DNA of 47,508 nt from Anaerotalea alkaliphila (GCF_010179735.1 NZ_JAAEEH010000026.1:1-47508); one strand, 5' to 3'. Counted from the first letter of the stretch, positions 17,221 through 26,652 are shown. Notes: generated from the sequence alone by a model not told the origin. A program made the numbers and translations.

Positions 17221-18138
17221 GTGGGAATTGAAAAGGGAGAACGGAAGGAGAGGCAGGGGTGCCTGCCGCAGCTCCTGCTCCTGTTCCTGTTCCTTGCGTT
17301 CGGCATGAAAATGGCCGGCTATCTCGGGATGGAGGAGAACAGCAGCCCTCTGCTGGCCCGCTACGGTGCCTATCTGGGGAGGCTGGAAAGCGGCAGCGCC
17401 TATGAGGAGCTGCAGGACCCTGCCAACCGCTATGCCTATGTCAAGGAAATCCTGGCGGGGAGGGAAGAGGATGTGAACCCCCCCCGAGGCATGACCGAGG
17501 AGTTCCTGGACACCATCAGTCTGGTCCTGGCCCACAACTGCGACTTGAACTATGTGGACTACACCAGCTACAACGACCGGAACATCCGGGTCTTCTACGA
17601 CTATCCCGCAGAACGGATGCGGGAGATGGACCAGGCTGTGGAGGAAGCCGCAGAAAGCCTGGTGGAGGAGCTGGTAAAGCCCTACATGTCCGACCAGACC
17701 AGGGCCAAGGCCCTCCATGACCATCTCGTCTTGAACGTACGGTACGACCTGGAAAACTACAAGAACGACAGCCTCCCCAATGAGGCATACACGGCCTATG
17801 GGGCCCTGGTGGAGGGAGTGGCTGTCTGCGAGGGCTATGCGGCGGCCTTCAAGATCCTAGGGGAGAAGGCCGGACTGCAGGTGCTCTCCGTCACCGGTCG
17901 GGCCTCCACGGCGGAGGGGCTGGAGAACCATGCATGGAACATGGTGTTATCCGAGGGGAAGGTCCACCATGTGGACACCACCTGGAACGATCCGGACGAT
18001 GTCCTGCCGGGGCAGGTGCTGGACACCTACTTCTGGGTTCCGGCTTCCCGGATGGAACAGGACCACACCTGGGACAAAGCGCAGTTCGGGGAAGAGGCCT
18101 TTCTTCTCAATGGAATCGTGCAGGACAAAAACCAATGA
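17221..18138 (+). CDS. Membrane-anchored transglutaminase-like (cysteine protease fold) protein
   Basis: A 305-residue protein with a basic N-terminus, a hydrophobic anchor (LPQLLLLFLFLAFGM, about residues 15-29) and an external domain. The C-terminal half is a transglutaminase-like core with a clear triad: Cys203 in EGVAVCEGYAAAFKIL, His237 in ENHAWNMVL, and Asp252 in HHVDTTWNDPD. Family members outside the cell are thought to act on peptides or the cell wall; the substrate here is unknown. GTG 17221 is chosen as start because GGAGGT (17209-17214) lies 6 bases ahead; the block GGTGGTATT is duplicated at 17199 and 17212, which offers an earlier GTG with no good ribosome site. tcdA follows after 17 bases. 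Confidence 0.85.
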   Translation: MGIEKGERKERQGCLPQLLLLFLFLAFGMKMAGYLGMEENSSPLLARYGAYLGRLESGSAYEELQDPANRYAYVKEILAGREEDVNPPRGMTEEFLDTISLVLAHNCDLNYVDYTSYNDRNIRVFYDYPAERMREMDQAVEEAAESLVEELVKPYMSDQTRAKALHDHLVLNVRYDLENYKNDSLPNEAYTAYGALVEGVAVCEGYAAAFKILGEKAGLQVLSVTGRASTAEGLENHAWNMVLSEGKVHHVDTTWNDPDDVLPGQVLDTYFWVPASRMEQDHTWDKAQFGEEAFLLNGIVQDKNQ

Positions 18139-18155
18139 AAACGAGGTAGAGAGCT

Positions 18156-18908
18156 TTGAAGGAATTCGCAAGAACCCGGCTGCTGCTGGGAAGCAAATCC
18201 ATGGAAGTGTTGCGGAACGCCACGGTGGCTGTTTTCGGACTGGGGGGTGTAGGCTCCTATGTGGTGGAGGGGCTGGTGCGGAGCGGCATCGGTTGCCTGC
18301 ACCTGGTGGACCACGACAAGGTGGACGTGACCAACATCAACCGTCAGCTGATTGCCACCCAGCGAACACTGGGCAGGGAAAAGGTGGATGTGGCCCGGGA
18401 ACGGGTGCTTGACATCAACCCCCATGCCCGGGTGGAGTGCCACCCGACCTTTTTCCTGCCGGAAAATGCGGAAAGCTTCGACTTTGCCCGTTACGACTAT
18501 GTGGTGGACGCCATCGACACCGTGTCCGCCAAGTTGGCCCTGGTGGAGGCCTGCGGCAAGGCGGGGACCCCCATCATCAGCAGCATGGGGACGGGCAACA
18601 AGCTGGACCCCACCCGTCTGGAGGTGGCGGACATCTACGAGACGTCCGTCTGTCCGTTGGCCAAGGTCATGCGAAAGGAACTGCGGGCCCGGGGGGTGGA
18701 GAGGCTCAAGGTGGTCTATTCCAGGGAGGAGCCCCTGAGCCCCCGGGCGGAGGAGATGGAGGACGCAGGGCTGTCCGCCGCCTCCGGCGCCGTGGGGACA
18801 AGGAAGCGGCAGACCCCGGGAAGCGTGGCCTTTGTGCCCCCGGTGGCGGGCCTGATCATTGCGGGGGAAGTGGTGAAGGACCTGTTGAAGGAATCGTCCA
18901 GCCGATGA
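18156..18908 (+). CDS. tcdA: tRNA threonylcarbamoyladenosine dehydratase TcdA (E1-like)
   Basis: TcdA (CsdL/YgdL) uses ATP to dehydrate t6A37 of ANN-decoding tRNAs to the cyclic form ct6A. The 250-residue protein has the E1-type nucleotide loop VAVFGLGGVGSYVVEGLVRSGIG, then LVDHDKVDVTNINRQLIA, DYVVDAIDTVSAKL and the SSMGTGNKLDP segment, and ends with the usual GTRKRQTPGSVAFVPPVAGLIIAGEVV. Start is TTG 18156 with GAGGT upstream; the next Met is well inside the conserved region. Its stop overlaps the ATG of the following sensor kinase (ATGA at 18905), an unusual partner for a tRNA enzyme. Confidence 0.94.
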   Translation: MKEFARTRLLLGSKSMEVLRNATVAVFGLGGVGSYVVEGLVRSGIGCLHLVDHDKVDVTNINRQLIATQRTLGREKVDVARERVLDINPHARVECHPTFFLPENAESFDFARYDYVVDAIDTVSAKLALVEACGKAGTPIISSMGTGNKLDPTRLEVADIYETSVCPLAKVMRKELRARGVERLKVVYSREEPLSPRAEEMEDAGLSAASGAVGTRKRQTPGSVAFVPPVAGLIIAGEVVKDLLKESSSR

Positions 18909-20737
18909 GAAGGAGAATCAGCGAGTTCGTCCTCCACAGACTGCGAGGCACCCATATCCAGTCCCGGTTGCTTGCGGCCTTTATCCTACTTTCACTGGTG
19001 CCTGGCCTGATAACGGGTGTTTTGTCCTACAACAGATCCAGCCAGGCAATCAAGGAAAAGATCAGCACCTATTCCAGCGACCTGCTGGGCCAGATCGACC
19101 AAAACGTCGCAAGGGAGCTGGACCGACTGGAGTACGACAGTGTCGACATCATGTTTTCCCGGGAGGCGCAGAGGGCCCTGAAGCACCATGAAAATCTTGG
19201 TGAGTGGGAGAAGCTGGATCTCCAATGGACCCTGCACGAGCTGTTGGTGAAGAAGTTCAGCTTCCTGCACGATGTATCGGATGTGGTGCTGTTCACAAAG
19301 GACGGCGACAAGATCATCGCCTACGGCAGTAGTGGCAGCAATGTGCTCAAATATGAAGCGGATTACATGGAAAGGCTCTATCATGCTGCAGACCGCCTGG
19401 ATGGCGCTCCCGTATGGTTCCCAAGCAATATTGACCAGGAAATCCATAGTGTCAGGCTGCTGGTGAATGAGAACGACCAAAGGGAAGGAATCAATCTGGT
19501 CAGAGTCGTCCGGGATATTACTGAAGGGGCGCCCATCGGATATGTCCTTATCCGAACCAACGAGAGATTCTTTTCAAAAATATACCAGGATATCGATGAG
19601 GAAAGGCACCGAATCTTCATCCTTGATGAAAATGGCATGATCGTTTCCAGTCCGGATCCGGATATGGTCACGGGAAACACCTATCAAGATGCCGAGTTGC
19701 TGGAACAGATCAAGGTGGCTTCCAGGGATGGCATGAAGTCCTTCAACTATACCGTGGACCAGAAGTATCTGGTGAACTATACGGAAGTAGGTTCTGCGGA
19801 CTGGTATGTCATAGGGATGATTCCGTATGCCTATCTGAACAGCGAATCCTTAAGAATCGGCATCCACGCCATGGGGGTGGGTATCCTCTGCATGTTGGTG
19901 GCGGTATTGATTGCGTTGGTCATTTCTAAGAGCATCTCCAAGCCGCTGACGAACATGGTCAATACCATGGAGAAGGTCAAAGAAGGGGATTTGTCCGTGG
20001 AAATCCAGGACAAGGAGGCGGATGAGCTGTCTGCGGTGGCCAGACATTTCGACGACATGCTTGCGGAAGTGAAAGCGCTGCTGGAGACAACCAAGCGACA
20101 GGAGAGGGAAAAGAGGGAAGCGGAGCTGCTGGCGCTGCAAGCGCAGATCAACCCCCATTTTCTAGCGAACACACTGAACAGCATTCAGTGGATGGCGAAC
20201 ATCCAAGGGGCGGAGAACATAGAAAAACTGATCGGCTCCCTGATCCAGCTGCTGAACGCCAGCATCGGAAGGGATGAAAGCAACATCCTTTTGGAGGAGG
20301 AACTGGAATACCTGAAGGATTACATCGTCATACAGGAGTTCCGATATTTCGACAAATTCAAGGTGAAGTTCGACATCGAACCGGAAACCCTCCATTGCAG
20401 GATTGCACGTTTCCTCATACAGCCCATCCTGGAAAACGCAATCATCCATGGCATCCAGCCAATGCAGGGTCAGGGATTCATCCTTGTCAAGTCATTCTTC
20501 GAAAACGGTAACCTGAAGATAACGGTAACCGATAACGGTGTCGGATTTTCCGATGGGGAGATGAGGGAGGATGGGATAAAGGAGCCGCTGAAGCGCAAGC
20601 AGGGGTTCTGCGGGATTGGCATGGCCAACGTCCAAAACAGGATCAAAATGATTTATGGTGATAAATACGGTATGAAAATCCAGAGTGTAAAAGACGTTTT
20701 CACCACCGTTGAGGTGACGCTACCCGTTCAGGAATAG
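18905..20737 (+). CDS. YesM/LytS-type sensor histidine kinase (system 1)
   Basis: A 610-residue membrane kinase that probably senses an extracellular carbohydrate. Order: transmembrane helix (about 21-42), external sensor region of about 275 residues (dCache-like), second helix (about 318-342), HAMP and coiled coil (343-405), His_kinase domain with phospho-acceptor H418 in LQAQINPHFLANTLNS, and an ATPase domain with N-box QPILENAIIHG (N511) and DNGVGFSD. The start is ATG 18905, overlapping the tcdA stop; the ribosome site (GAAGGA) is distant, suggesting coupling. The regulator gene follows 9 bases later, and then an arabino-oligosaccharide importer, so the signal is likely an arabinan or arabinoxylan fragment. 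That ligand is inference. Confidence 0.92.
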   Translation: MRRRISEFVLHRLRGTHIQSRLLAAFILLSLVPGLITGVLSYNRSSQAIKEKISTYSSDLLGQIDQNVARELDRLEYDSVDIMFSREAQRALKHHENLGEWEKLDLQWTLHELLVKKFSFLHDVSDVVLFTKDGDKIIAYGSSGSNVLKYEADYMERLYHAADRLDGAPVWFPSNIDQEIHSVRLLVNENDQREGINLVRVVRDITEGAPIGYVLIRTNERFFSKIYQDIDEERHRIFILDENGMIVSSPDPDMVTGNTYQDAELLEQIKVASRDGMKSFNYTVDQKYLVNYTEVGSADWYVIGMIPYAYLNSESLRIGIHAMGVGILCMLVAVLIALVISKSISKPLTNMVNTMEKVKEGDLSVEIQDKEADELSAVARHFDDMLAEVKALLETTKRQEREKREAELLALQAQINPHFLANTLNSIQWMANIQGAENIEKLIGSLIQLLNASIGRDESNILLEEELEYLKDYIVIQEFRYFDKFKVKFDIEPETLHCRIARFLIQPILENAIIHGIQPMQGQGFILVKSFFENGNLKITVTDNGVGFSDGEMREDGIKEPLKRKQGFCGIGMANVQNRIKMIYGDKYGMKIQSVKDVFTTVEVTLPVQE

Positions 20738-20746
20738 GGGGAGGAT

Positions 20747-22381
20747 ATGTTCAGGATACTTGTGATTGACGACGACAGCCTGGCGAGGATGCGGCTGAAG
20801 ACCTTGTTGGATTGGCAGAAGGTGGATTGCGAAATATGCGCGGAGGCTGCGGACGGCCAGGTTGGCATCGAGATGATCCAGGCCCATGCCCCAGACATTG
20901 TCATTACGGACATGAACATGCCTGTACTGGACGGTGTAGCTGTGGCGCGTTGGATTCATGACCACAATCCGGCCATCCAGACAATTGCCTTGAGCGGCTA
21001 CGATGACTTCAATTATGTCAAGGAAAGCATGAAACTGGGTGCCCTTGACTATATCATCAAGCACCGTCTGGATGAAAAGGCCCTTCTAGCCGTTTTGGAA
21101 CAAGCCAAGAGAAGAATTCTCCAATCCCAGGACGAAGCCGCCACGAGACAGCAACTCAACAAACAGATACAGAGGGCGAGAAGCTATATGCGGGAGCAGT
21201 TCCTGCAGGAAATCCTGCTGGGGGAGATTACAGACGGACATGAAATCGAGGAATCCCTCAGAAAGCTGGAGCTTGACATTTCCATGACGAATGTAACGGT
21301 AATCCTTGTGGAAGTTGACGACTACCCTTTCCTGCAGGAGAAGCTGACCGACCTGGAACTGAAGAAGCTGTTGGAGTCGTTTCAGGAAATCGCGCAGCAG
21401 ATTCTGAACGACAGCAGAGGTTCCCGTATCGTCCATATGGACAGGGGAAGATATGCCGTCCTGTATTCTTTGGACCAGGTGTTCAGCACCTTGTATGTAT
21501 ACAACCAGATATATCAGGTGATCGAAAGGATCAGGACTTCCATGCAGCGATACCTTCAGCTGACGGCCTGTTATGCGGTCAGTCCCATCTGCCCGCACCT
21601 CCAGGAGGTCAGCCGGTATTTCAAAAAGGCGGAAGAGCTGATGAAGGAAAAGTTCTATCAGGGAAAAGACCGACTGTTCATGGAAGGCGGGGAGAGGATC
21701 ACAAAGAACGATTTCATCACGCTGTCCCCGAAGCATGAAAGAAGGATTGTGGAAGGCACCCATGCAGGAAAGCAGGAGGTGGTGGAAGCTGTGTTCAATG
21801 AGATTTTCAACGATGTGGTGGAACAGAGGATCAATCCCAAATCCACGCATATGATTGTGGCGGAACTCATCAACATTGCCAGCCGGATAGCCATATCCAA
21901 AGGTGTGGATCCAGGAGAGGTTTTTTATTCCATGGATGTTCCCTATGCAAAAATGCAAAAGTACGAGAATGTGGCCGATGTGAAGGAATGGATCAGAAGC
22001 GTGTACCAGCGGTTGCTGGATTCTCTGTCCCTTCCGGCGGAGTTGGAGAAGCCATGTTCAGATAATGTGAACATGGCGCTGGCGTTCATCCGGAGGAATC
22101 ACGACAAGGACATTTCCCTAGAGGATATGGCGGAATTCATCGGGGTGAGCGCATCCTACCTGAGCCGAAAATTCAAGGAGGAGACCGGCACCAGTTATGT
22201 GAAATACCTGAACCTGGTGCGGGTGGAGCAGGCCAAAATATTGATAGAAAGAAGGGATGGGAAAATCAAAGACATCTGCTTGAAAGTCGGCTTTAGAAAT
22301 TACAACTATTTTTTCAAGGTGTTCAAGGAAATCACCGGAATGACTCCATTGGAGTACGAGGTATCGGCGCATCTGAAATGA
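20747..22381 (+). CDS. YesN-type response regulator with AraC DNA-binding domain (system 1)
   Basis: A 544-residue regulator. Residues 1-120 form a receiver domain with acidic pocket D8-D10, phospho-acceptor D55 (VITDMNMPVLDG) and K105 (DYIIKH). A long middle region of about 310 residues follows, with no motif I can name. The last 100 residues are an AraC-type double helix-turn-helix (ISLEDMAEFIGVSASYLSRKFKEETG and IKDICLKVGFRNYNYFFKVFKEITGMTPLEY). It presumably activates the binding protein and permease genes just downstream. GGGGAGG precedes the ATG. Confidence 0.93.
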   Translation: MFRILVIDDDSLARMRLKTLLDWQKVDCEICAEAADGQVGIEMIQAHAPDIVITDMNMPVLDGVAVARWIHDHNPAIQTIALSGYDDFNYVKESMKLGALDYIIKHRLDEKALLAVLEQAKRRILQSQDEAATRQQLNKQIQRARSYMREQFLQEILLGEITDGHEIEESLRKLELDISMTNVTVILVEVDDYPFLQEKLTDLELKKLLESFQEIAQQILNDSRGSRIVHMDRGRYAVLYSLDQVFSTLYVYNQIYQVIERIRTSMQRYLQLTACYAVSPICPHLQEVSRYFKKAEELMKEKFYQGKDRLFMEGGERITKNDFITLSPKHERRIVEGTHAGKQEVVEAVFNEIFNDVVEQRINPKSTHMIVAELINIASRIAISKGVDPGEVFYSMDVPYAKMQKYENVADVKEWIRSVYQRLLDSLSLPAELEKPCSDNVNMALAFIRRNHDKDISLEDMAEFIGVSASYLSRKFKEETGTSYVKYLNLVRVEQAKILIERRDGKIKDICLKVGFRNYNYFFKVFKEITGMTPLEYEVSAHLK

Positions 22382-22420
22382 TAGCATCATGACAAAAAAC
22401 ATGAGTAAAAGTCAAATATG

Positions 22421-22444
22421 AAGAGTCCTGGCAGGGGCTCTTTT
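22421..22444 (+). terminator. Moderate intrinsic terminator between regulator 1 and the importer genes
   Basis: An 8-bp stem (22421-22428 with 22435-22442, one T-G pair) with a 6-base loop is followed by TTTTGCTTTAT. TATACT at 22449-22454 could be the -10 of an activated promoter for the importer; its -35 region is poor. Confidence 0.6.
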
Positions 22445-22504
22445 GCTTTATACTAGGCTCGTAACCAACAATCGGCAAAGAATCCAATCATACGGGGGTA
22501 CGTT

Positions 22505-23818
22505 ATGAAAAGATGGGGCAGCATGATTTTAGTGGCAAGTCTGGTGGTTTCCTTATTGGCGGGCTGTGGCTCGGCCAACGGCAATGCGGGAGGACCGGAA
22601 GGCAACAAAGGAAAAGCGACACAATTGTCTTTTTGGACCTTCAATGAACTGCATGCGGTTTTCATGGACGAAGCGGTCCAAGCATGGAACGAACAGAACA
22701 AGGACCAGCAGATTGAATTGAAGAGCGAGGTCTATCCTTATGACGAAATGCACAACAAGCTGCTGATTGCCTTGCAATCGGGAACTGGAGCTCCGGATCT
22801 GGCGGACATTGAAATCAGCAAATTCGCAAACTATCTGAAAGGGAGCACCCCTCCACTAGTGGCATTGAACGATATCGTGGATCCGGTGAAGGAGAATCTG
22901 ATCATGTCCCGGCTTGAGAACTACGCCAAGGACGGCAACTACTTCGGAATAGACTACCATGTGGGCGCAACAGTGATGTACTACAATACGGAGATTTTGG
23001 GCAGGGCAGGGGTCGACATCGATGAGATTGTGACCTGGCAGGATTACGTGGAAGCCGGAAAGAAGGTGGTGGCGGCCACTGGTGTTCCGATGACGACAAC
23101 GGAAGTTACGGAGCATTGGTCCTACTTCCCCCTTATCAGCCAGCGGGGATCGGATTTCTTTAACGAAGAGGGCAACGTGATTCTGGACAATGAAGCAAAT
23201 GTGGAAACATTGCAATTCCTCTACGACTGCATGTACACGGATAGCATTGCGGTGGCAGCTCCTGGCGGTTTCCACCATTCGGAAGAATACTGGGCCTTTA
23301 TGAACAAAGGCGGTGCCGCGTCCCTAATGATGCCCATGTGGTACATGGGCAGATTCGTGTCCTACATGCCCGACCTGGAAGGCAAGATTGCCATCCGTCC
23401 CCTTCCTGTTTGGGAGGAAGGGGGAAATCGTTCGGCTGGCATGGGGGGAACAGGAACGGTCGTAACGGTGCAGAGCAAGTCGCAGGATCTGGCCAAAGCG
23501 TTCCTTGCTTCAGCCAAATTGTCTAGAGAGGGCAGCATCAACACATGGACATTGCTTGGATTCGATCCAATCCGATGGGATGTGTGGGACGATCCAGCCA
23601 TGTCCGCATCCAATGAGTTCACGGAATATTTCGGGGATGGCATCTTCGAGATGTTGCTGGAAGTCAAAGACGAGCTGAGTCCGACCAGCATTACCGACTT
23701 GTTCCCTGAGGCGGTCAGTCTTGTGCAACGGAATGTAGTGTTCAAAGTGTTGAAGGAACAGAGTCAGACAGCTGCTGAGGCGTTGAAAGAAGCGGCGGAT
23801 GAACTGAGAGCCAAATAA
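22505..23818 (+). CDS. Carbohydrate ABC transporter substrate-binding lipoprotein (CUT1, probable arabino-oligosaccharide)
   Basis: A 437-residue extracellular solute-binding protein family 1 member. It has a lipoprotein signal peptide with lipobox LLAGC (C21) and then a Gly/Asn/Ala-rich linker. The mature part starts with TQLSFWTFNELHAVFMDEAVQAWNEQN and contains typical cluster features such as GTGAPDLADIEISKFANYL and YFGIDYHVGATVMYYNTEIL. It would capture an oligosaccharide outside the membrane and hand it to the two permeases encoded next. Neighbouring GH43 and GH51 arabinofuranosidases point to arabino-oligosaccharides, as for AraN of Bacillus subtilis; that is context-based. The ribosome site is weak (GGGGG). 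Confidence 0.9.
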   Translation: MKRWGSMILVASLVVSLLAGCGSANGNAGGPEGNKGKATQLSFWTFNELHAVFMDEAVQAWNEQNKDQQIELKSEVYPYDEMHNKLLIALQSGTGAPDLADIEISKFANYLKGSTPPLVALNDIVDPVKENLIMSRLENYAKDGNYFGIDYHVGATVMYYNTEILGRAGVDIDEIVTWQDYVEAGKKVVAATGVPMTTTEVTEHWSYFPLISQRGSDFFNEEGNVILDNEANVETLQFLYDCMYTDSIAVAAPGGFHHSEEYWAFMNKGGAASLMMPMWYMGRFVSYMPDLEGKIAIRPLPVWEEGGNRSAGMGGTGTVVTVQSKSQDLAKAFLASAKLSREGSINTWTLLGFDPIRWDVWDDPAMSASNEFTEYFGDGIFEMLLEVKDELSPTSITDLFPEAVSLVQRNVVFKVLKEQSQTAAEALKEAADELRAK

Positions 23819-23826
23819 AATGTGCT

Positions 23827-23859
23827 GGAGGGAATTCAATGAGATATTGAATTCCCTCC
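23827..23859 (+). other. Intercistronic 14-bp perfect hairpin after the binding-protein gene
   Basis: 23827-23840 and 23846-23859 are perfect inverted repeats with a 5-base loop, placed 8 bases after the binding-protein stop and 23 bases before the permease ATG. No T-tract follows, so it is unlikely to terminate. It probably protects the 3' end of the binding-protein message, giving more binding protein than permease, as known for malE-malF type operons. Confidence 0.75.
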
Positions 23860-23882
23860 AACTGCAAATAGGAGTGGTTGAT

Positions 23883-24815
23883 ATGAATCAGGTGTTATTC
23901 GAAATTAAAAAAAGCAAAAAGCATGAAGTCAAGAGGTGGTTGAACTCACAAAAAATCGTTCCGTATCTATTTGTTGCACCCTTCATCCTTTCGTTTCTTC
24001 TGTTTTTCCTTTATCCCATCCTTTCCGCTTTTGTCATGAGTTTTCAAGAAGTGCTGGGATTCGGGGAAGTGAACTTTGTAGGTTTAAAGAATTACAAGAA
24101 CTTGATGAATCCACACTATTACGATGCACTGAGCGTCAGTTTCCGATACACCTTTTGGACAATCTTTGTACTGATTCCAGTACCATTGCTGTTGGCGACC
24201 CTGCTGAACAGCAAGAACCTGATTGGACGGAATTTTTTCAGGTCATCCTTGTTCCTTCCGGCGCTGACTTCCGTAATTGTAGCAGGAATGTTCTTCCGGT
24301 ATGCCTTTGCGGAACAGGCAACATCCCTAGCCAACCAGATTCTTGGATGGTTCGGCCATGAACCGCTGACATGGTTGCAGGATGCGAAGACAGGAATGCT
24401 TGCCATGGTGGTCCTATGCGTATGGCGCTGGATGGGGGTGAACATCATCTATTTCCTCTCGGGCCTGCAGAACATCCCTGCGGAACTATATGAGGCCGCC
24501 GACATTGACGGTGCCAATGTGTTCCACAAGTTCTTCAACATCACCGTGCCTTCCTTGAAACCGGTGATCATCTATGTGGTCACCATCAGCATCTACGGCG
24601 GATTCTCCATGTTTGCGGAAAGCTTTGCGTACTGGTCCTACCGGTCACCCGGCAACATTGGATTGACGTTGGTTTCCTATATCTATACCACCGGCTTCAA
24701 CAATGCGGATTTCGGTTTCGCTTCAGCAATCGGTGTGACGCTTTTGGGAATCATCATGCTGGTGAACCTGGTGCAACTGATGTTTTTCGGTTTCTTCAAG
24801 AAGGAGAGTGAATAG
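23883..24815 (+). CDS. Sugar ABC transporter permease, MalF/AraP-type
   Basis: A 310-residue permease with six hydrophobic helices, starting with a basic cytosolic stretch and PYLFVAPFILSFLLFFLYPILSAFVMSF. The EAA loop that contacts the ATPase is ELYEAADIDGANVFHKFFNITVPSLKP, near residue 205. ATG 23883 has GGAG 8 bases upstream; an earlier in-frame ATG lies inside the hairpin and is unlikely. The stop is one base from the next permease start. No ATPase gene is in this operon, so a shared MsmX-type ATPase encoded elsewhere would be needed. Confidence 0.93.
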   Translation: MNQVLFEIKKSKKHEVKRWLNSQKIVPYLFVAPFILSFLLFFLYPILSAFVMSFQEVLGFGEVNFVGLKNYKNLMNPHYYDALSVSFRYTFWTIFVLIPVPLLLATLLNSKNLIGRNFFRSSLFLPALTSVIVAGMFFRYAFAEQATSLANQILGWFGHEPLTWLQDAKTGMLAMVVLCVWRWMGVNIIYFLSGLQNIPAELYEAADIDGANVFHKFFNITVPSLKPVIIYVVTISIYGGFSMFAESFAYWSYRSPGNIGLTLVSYIYTTGFNNADFGFASAIGVTLLGIIMLVNLVQLMFFGFFKKESE

Positions 24816-24816
24816 G

Positions 24817-25662
24817 ATGGTTGGAAAGAAAGGAAAGAAAGCCTCCCAATGGATTGTGTTTGCGGTACTGGTTGTCATCAGCGTGCTGGCGCTGGCGCCG
24901 TTCGCATTCATGGTGATTTCCTCGTTCAAGCCGGGCCAGGAGCTGTTGCGGAATGGAGTGAACATGGAAATCAATCTGGATGCCATGAGCTGGAAGAACT
25001 ATTGGACGCTTTTTACGGAAAACAACGGAATTTATCTGCATTGGTTCAAAAACAGCCTGTTGATTACAGGGATGTACACGGGCTTCTCCCTGTTCCTCTC
25101 CTCGATTGTGGGTTACGGACTAGCCAAATATGATTTTAAGGGCAAGAATCTGGTTTTCGCCATCGTGCTATTGGTAATGATGGTGCCGGTGGAAATCCTG
25201 ATTCTGCCGCTGTATAAGCTGATGATTTCAATGAAGCTGATTGACACCTATCTGGGAGTGGTGTTGCCGTTCATGGTGTCTCCTTTCGCGGTTTTTTTCT
25301 TCAGGCAGTCCTCCGTTTCCATTCCCAAGGACTTCATGGAGGCGGCTAGGATTGACGGATGCGGAGAATTCAGGATATTCTTCAGCATCATGATGCCCCT
25401 GCTGAAGCCCGCATTCGGTGCCATGATGATCCTGCAAGCCATGAACAGCTGGAACAGCCTGGTGTGGCCCCTGATTGTCCTTAGGTCCACGGAGAAACTG
25501 ACTCTTCCCATCGGACTGGCGTCCCTAATCACACCTTACGGGAACAATTACGATATGCTTTTCCCGGGTGCGGTGATGTCCATCATACCGATAGTCATCA
25601 TTTTCATGCTGAACCAAAAGGCTTTCATTGAAGGTCTGACGGTCGGCGGTGTGAAAGGCTGA
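24817..25662 (+). CDS. Sugar ABC transporter permease, MalG/AraQ-type
   Basis: A 281-residue permease with six helices: FAVLVVISVLALAPFAFMVISSFKP at the N-terminus and the EAA loop DFMEAARIDGCGEFRIFFSIMMPLLKP near residue 185, ending FIEGLTVGGVKG, the common MalG-type tail. ATG 24817 is chosen because AAGGAG at 24801-24806 is 10 bases away; a GTG at 24808 is too close to it. It pairs with the preceding MalF-type subunit to form the channel of the arabino-oligosaccharide importer. Confidence 0.93.
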   Translation: MVGKKGKKASQWIVFAVLVVISVLALAPFAFMVISSFKPGQELLRNGVNMEINLDAMSWKNYWTLFTENNGIYLHWFKNSLLITGMYTGFSLFLSSIVGYGLAKYDFKGKNLVFAIVLLVMMVPVEILILPLYKLMISMKLIDTYLGVVLPFMVSPFAVFFFRQSSVSIPKDFMEAARIDGCGEFRIFFSIMMPLLKPAFGAMMILQAMNSWNSLVWPLIVLRSTEKLTLPIGLASLITPYGNNYDMLFPGAVMSIIPIVIIFMLNQKAFIEGLTVGGVKG

Positions 25663-25698
25663 GGAAAAACCTGAAAACCTACACAGGAGGAAAGACAG

Positions 25699-26652
25699 AT
25701 GAATGAAAAGAAAACCTATAAGGACCCGCTGATTCTGCAGAGGGCGGATCCCTGGATCTATAGGCACACGGACGGTTTCTACTATTTTACCGCATCCGTT
25801 CCGGAATACGATGGCATTGAAATCAGGAAAGCGGAAAACATAAATGCGTTGCGCGATGCAAAGCCCCACATGGTATGGCGGAAACACGGGGAAGGCCCCC
25901 AAAGCCACCTGATCTGGGCACCGGAAATCCATCATATAGACGGGAAATGGTACGTGTATTATGCGGCGGGAGCATCCTGCAACGTCCTGGACCATCGGAT
26001 GTTCGTCATAGAGAATGATGCAGAAGATCCCACCACAGGAGTATGGCTGGAAAAGGGGCAGATTCGGACGAACTGGGACAGCTTCGCCTTGGACGCCACC
26101 ACGTTCTTACATGGAAGGACAAGACAGCGCTACCTGGTCTGGGCGCAACAGGAATCGGGAATCGAAGGGAATTCCAATCTTTACATCGCAAAGATGAAGA
26201 ACCCCTGGACAATTGAAGGAGAGCAGGTCATGCTGACCAAACCAGAATTGCCCTGGGAGACCATCGGCTTTCTGGTCAATGAAGGCCCTGCGGTTTTGGA
26301 GAAAAACGGTAAAATCTACCTCACGTATTCGGCAAGCGCCACGGACCACAACTATTGCATGGGGTTGCTGACGGCAGAAGCGGACTGCGACCCTTTGGAT
26401 TCCAGAGCATGGAAAAAATCCCAGGAGCCGGTATTTGAAACCAGCAAAGAGAACAGCCAGTACGGTCCAGGACACAGCTGCTTCACGGTTGTGGAAGAAG
26501 GGGATGAAGACCTGTTGGTCTATCATGCAAGAAGCTACAGGGAAATCGAAGGGGATCCCCTGTACGACCCCAACCGGCATACAAGGGTACAGCGGATCCG
26601 GTTTGGGGAGGATGGACGCATGCTGCTGGGGAAACCAGGAAGCGGAAACTGA
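25699..26652 (+). CDS. GH43 family alpha-L-arabinofuranosidase-type glycosidase, cytosolic
   Basis: A 317-residue five-bladed beta-propeller inverting glycosidase without a signal peptide. The catalytic trio is visible: base Asp17 in QRADPWIY, pKa modulator Asp132 in SFALDATTF, and acid Glu195 in LVNEGPAVL. Additional conserved stretches are HLIWAPEIHHIDGKWYVYYAA and QYGPGHSCFTV. It probably trims arabinofuranose from imported oligosaccharides together with GH51. The family is secure; distinguishing arabinofuranosidase from beta-xylosidase activity is based on neighbours (GH51, araBAD). AGGAGG lies a few bases before the ATG. Confidence 0.88.
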   Translation: MNEKKTYKDPLILQRADPWIYRHTDGFYYFTASVPEYDGIEIRKAENINALRDAKPHMVWRKHGEGPQSHLIWAPEIHHIDGKWYVYYAAGASCNVLDHRMFVIENDAEDPTTGVWLEKGQIRTNWDSFALDATTFLHGRTRQRYLVWAQQESGIEGNSNLYIAKMKNPWTIEGEQVMLTKPELPWETIGFLVNEGPAVLEKNGKIYLTYSASATDHNYCMGLLTAEADCDPLDSRAWKKSQEPVFETSKENSQYGPGHSCFTVVEEGDEDLLVYHARSYREIEGDPLYDPNRHTRVQRIRFGEDGRMLLGKPGSGN

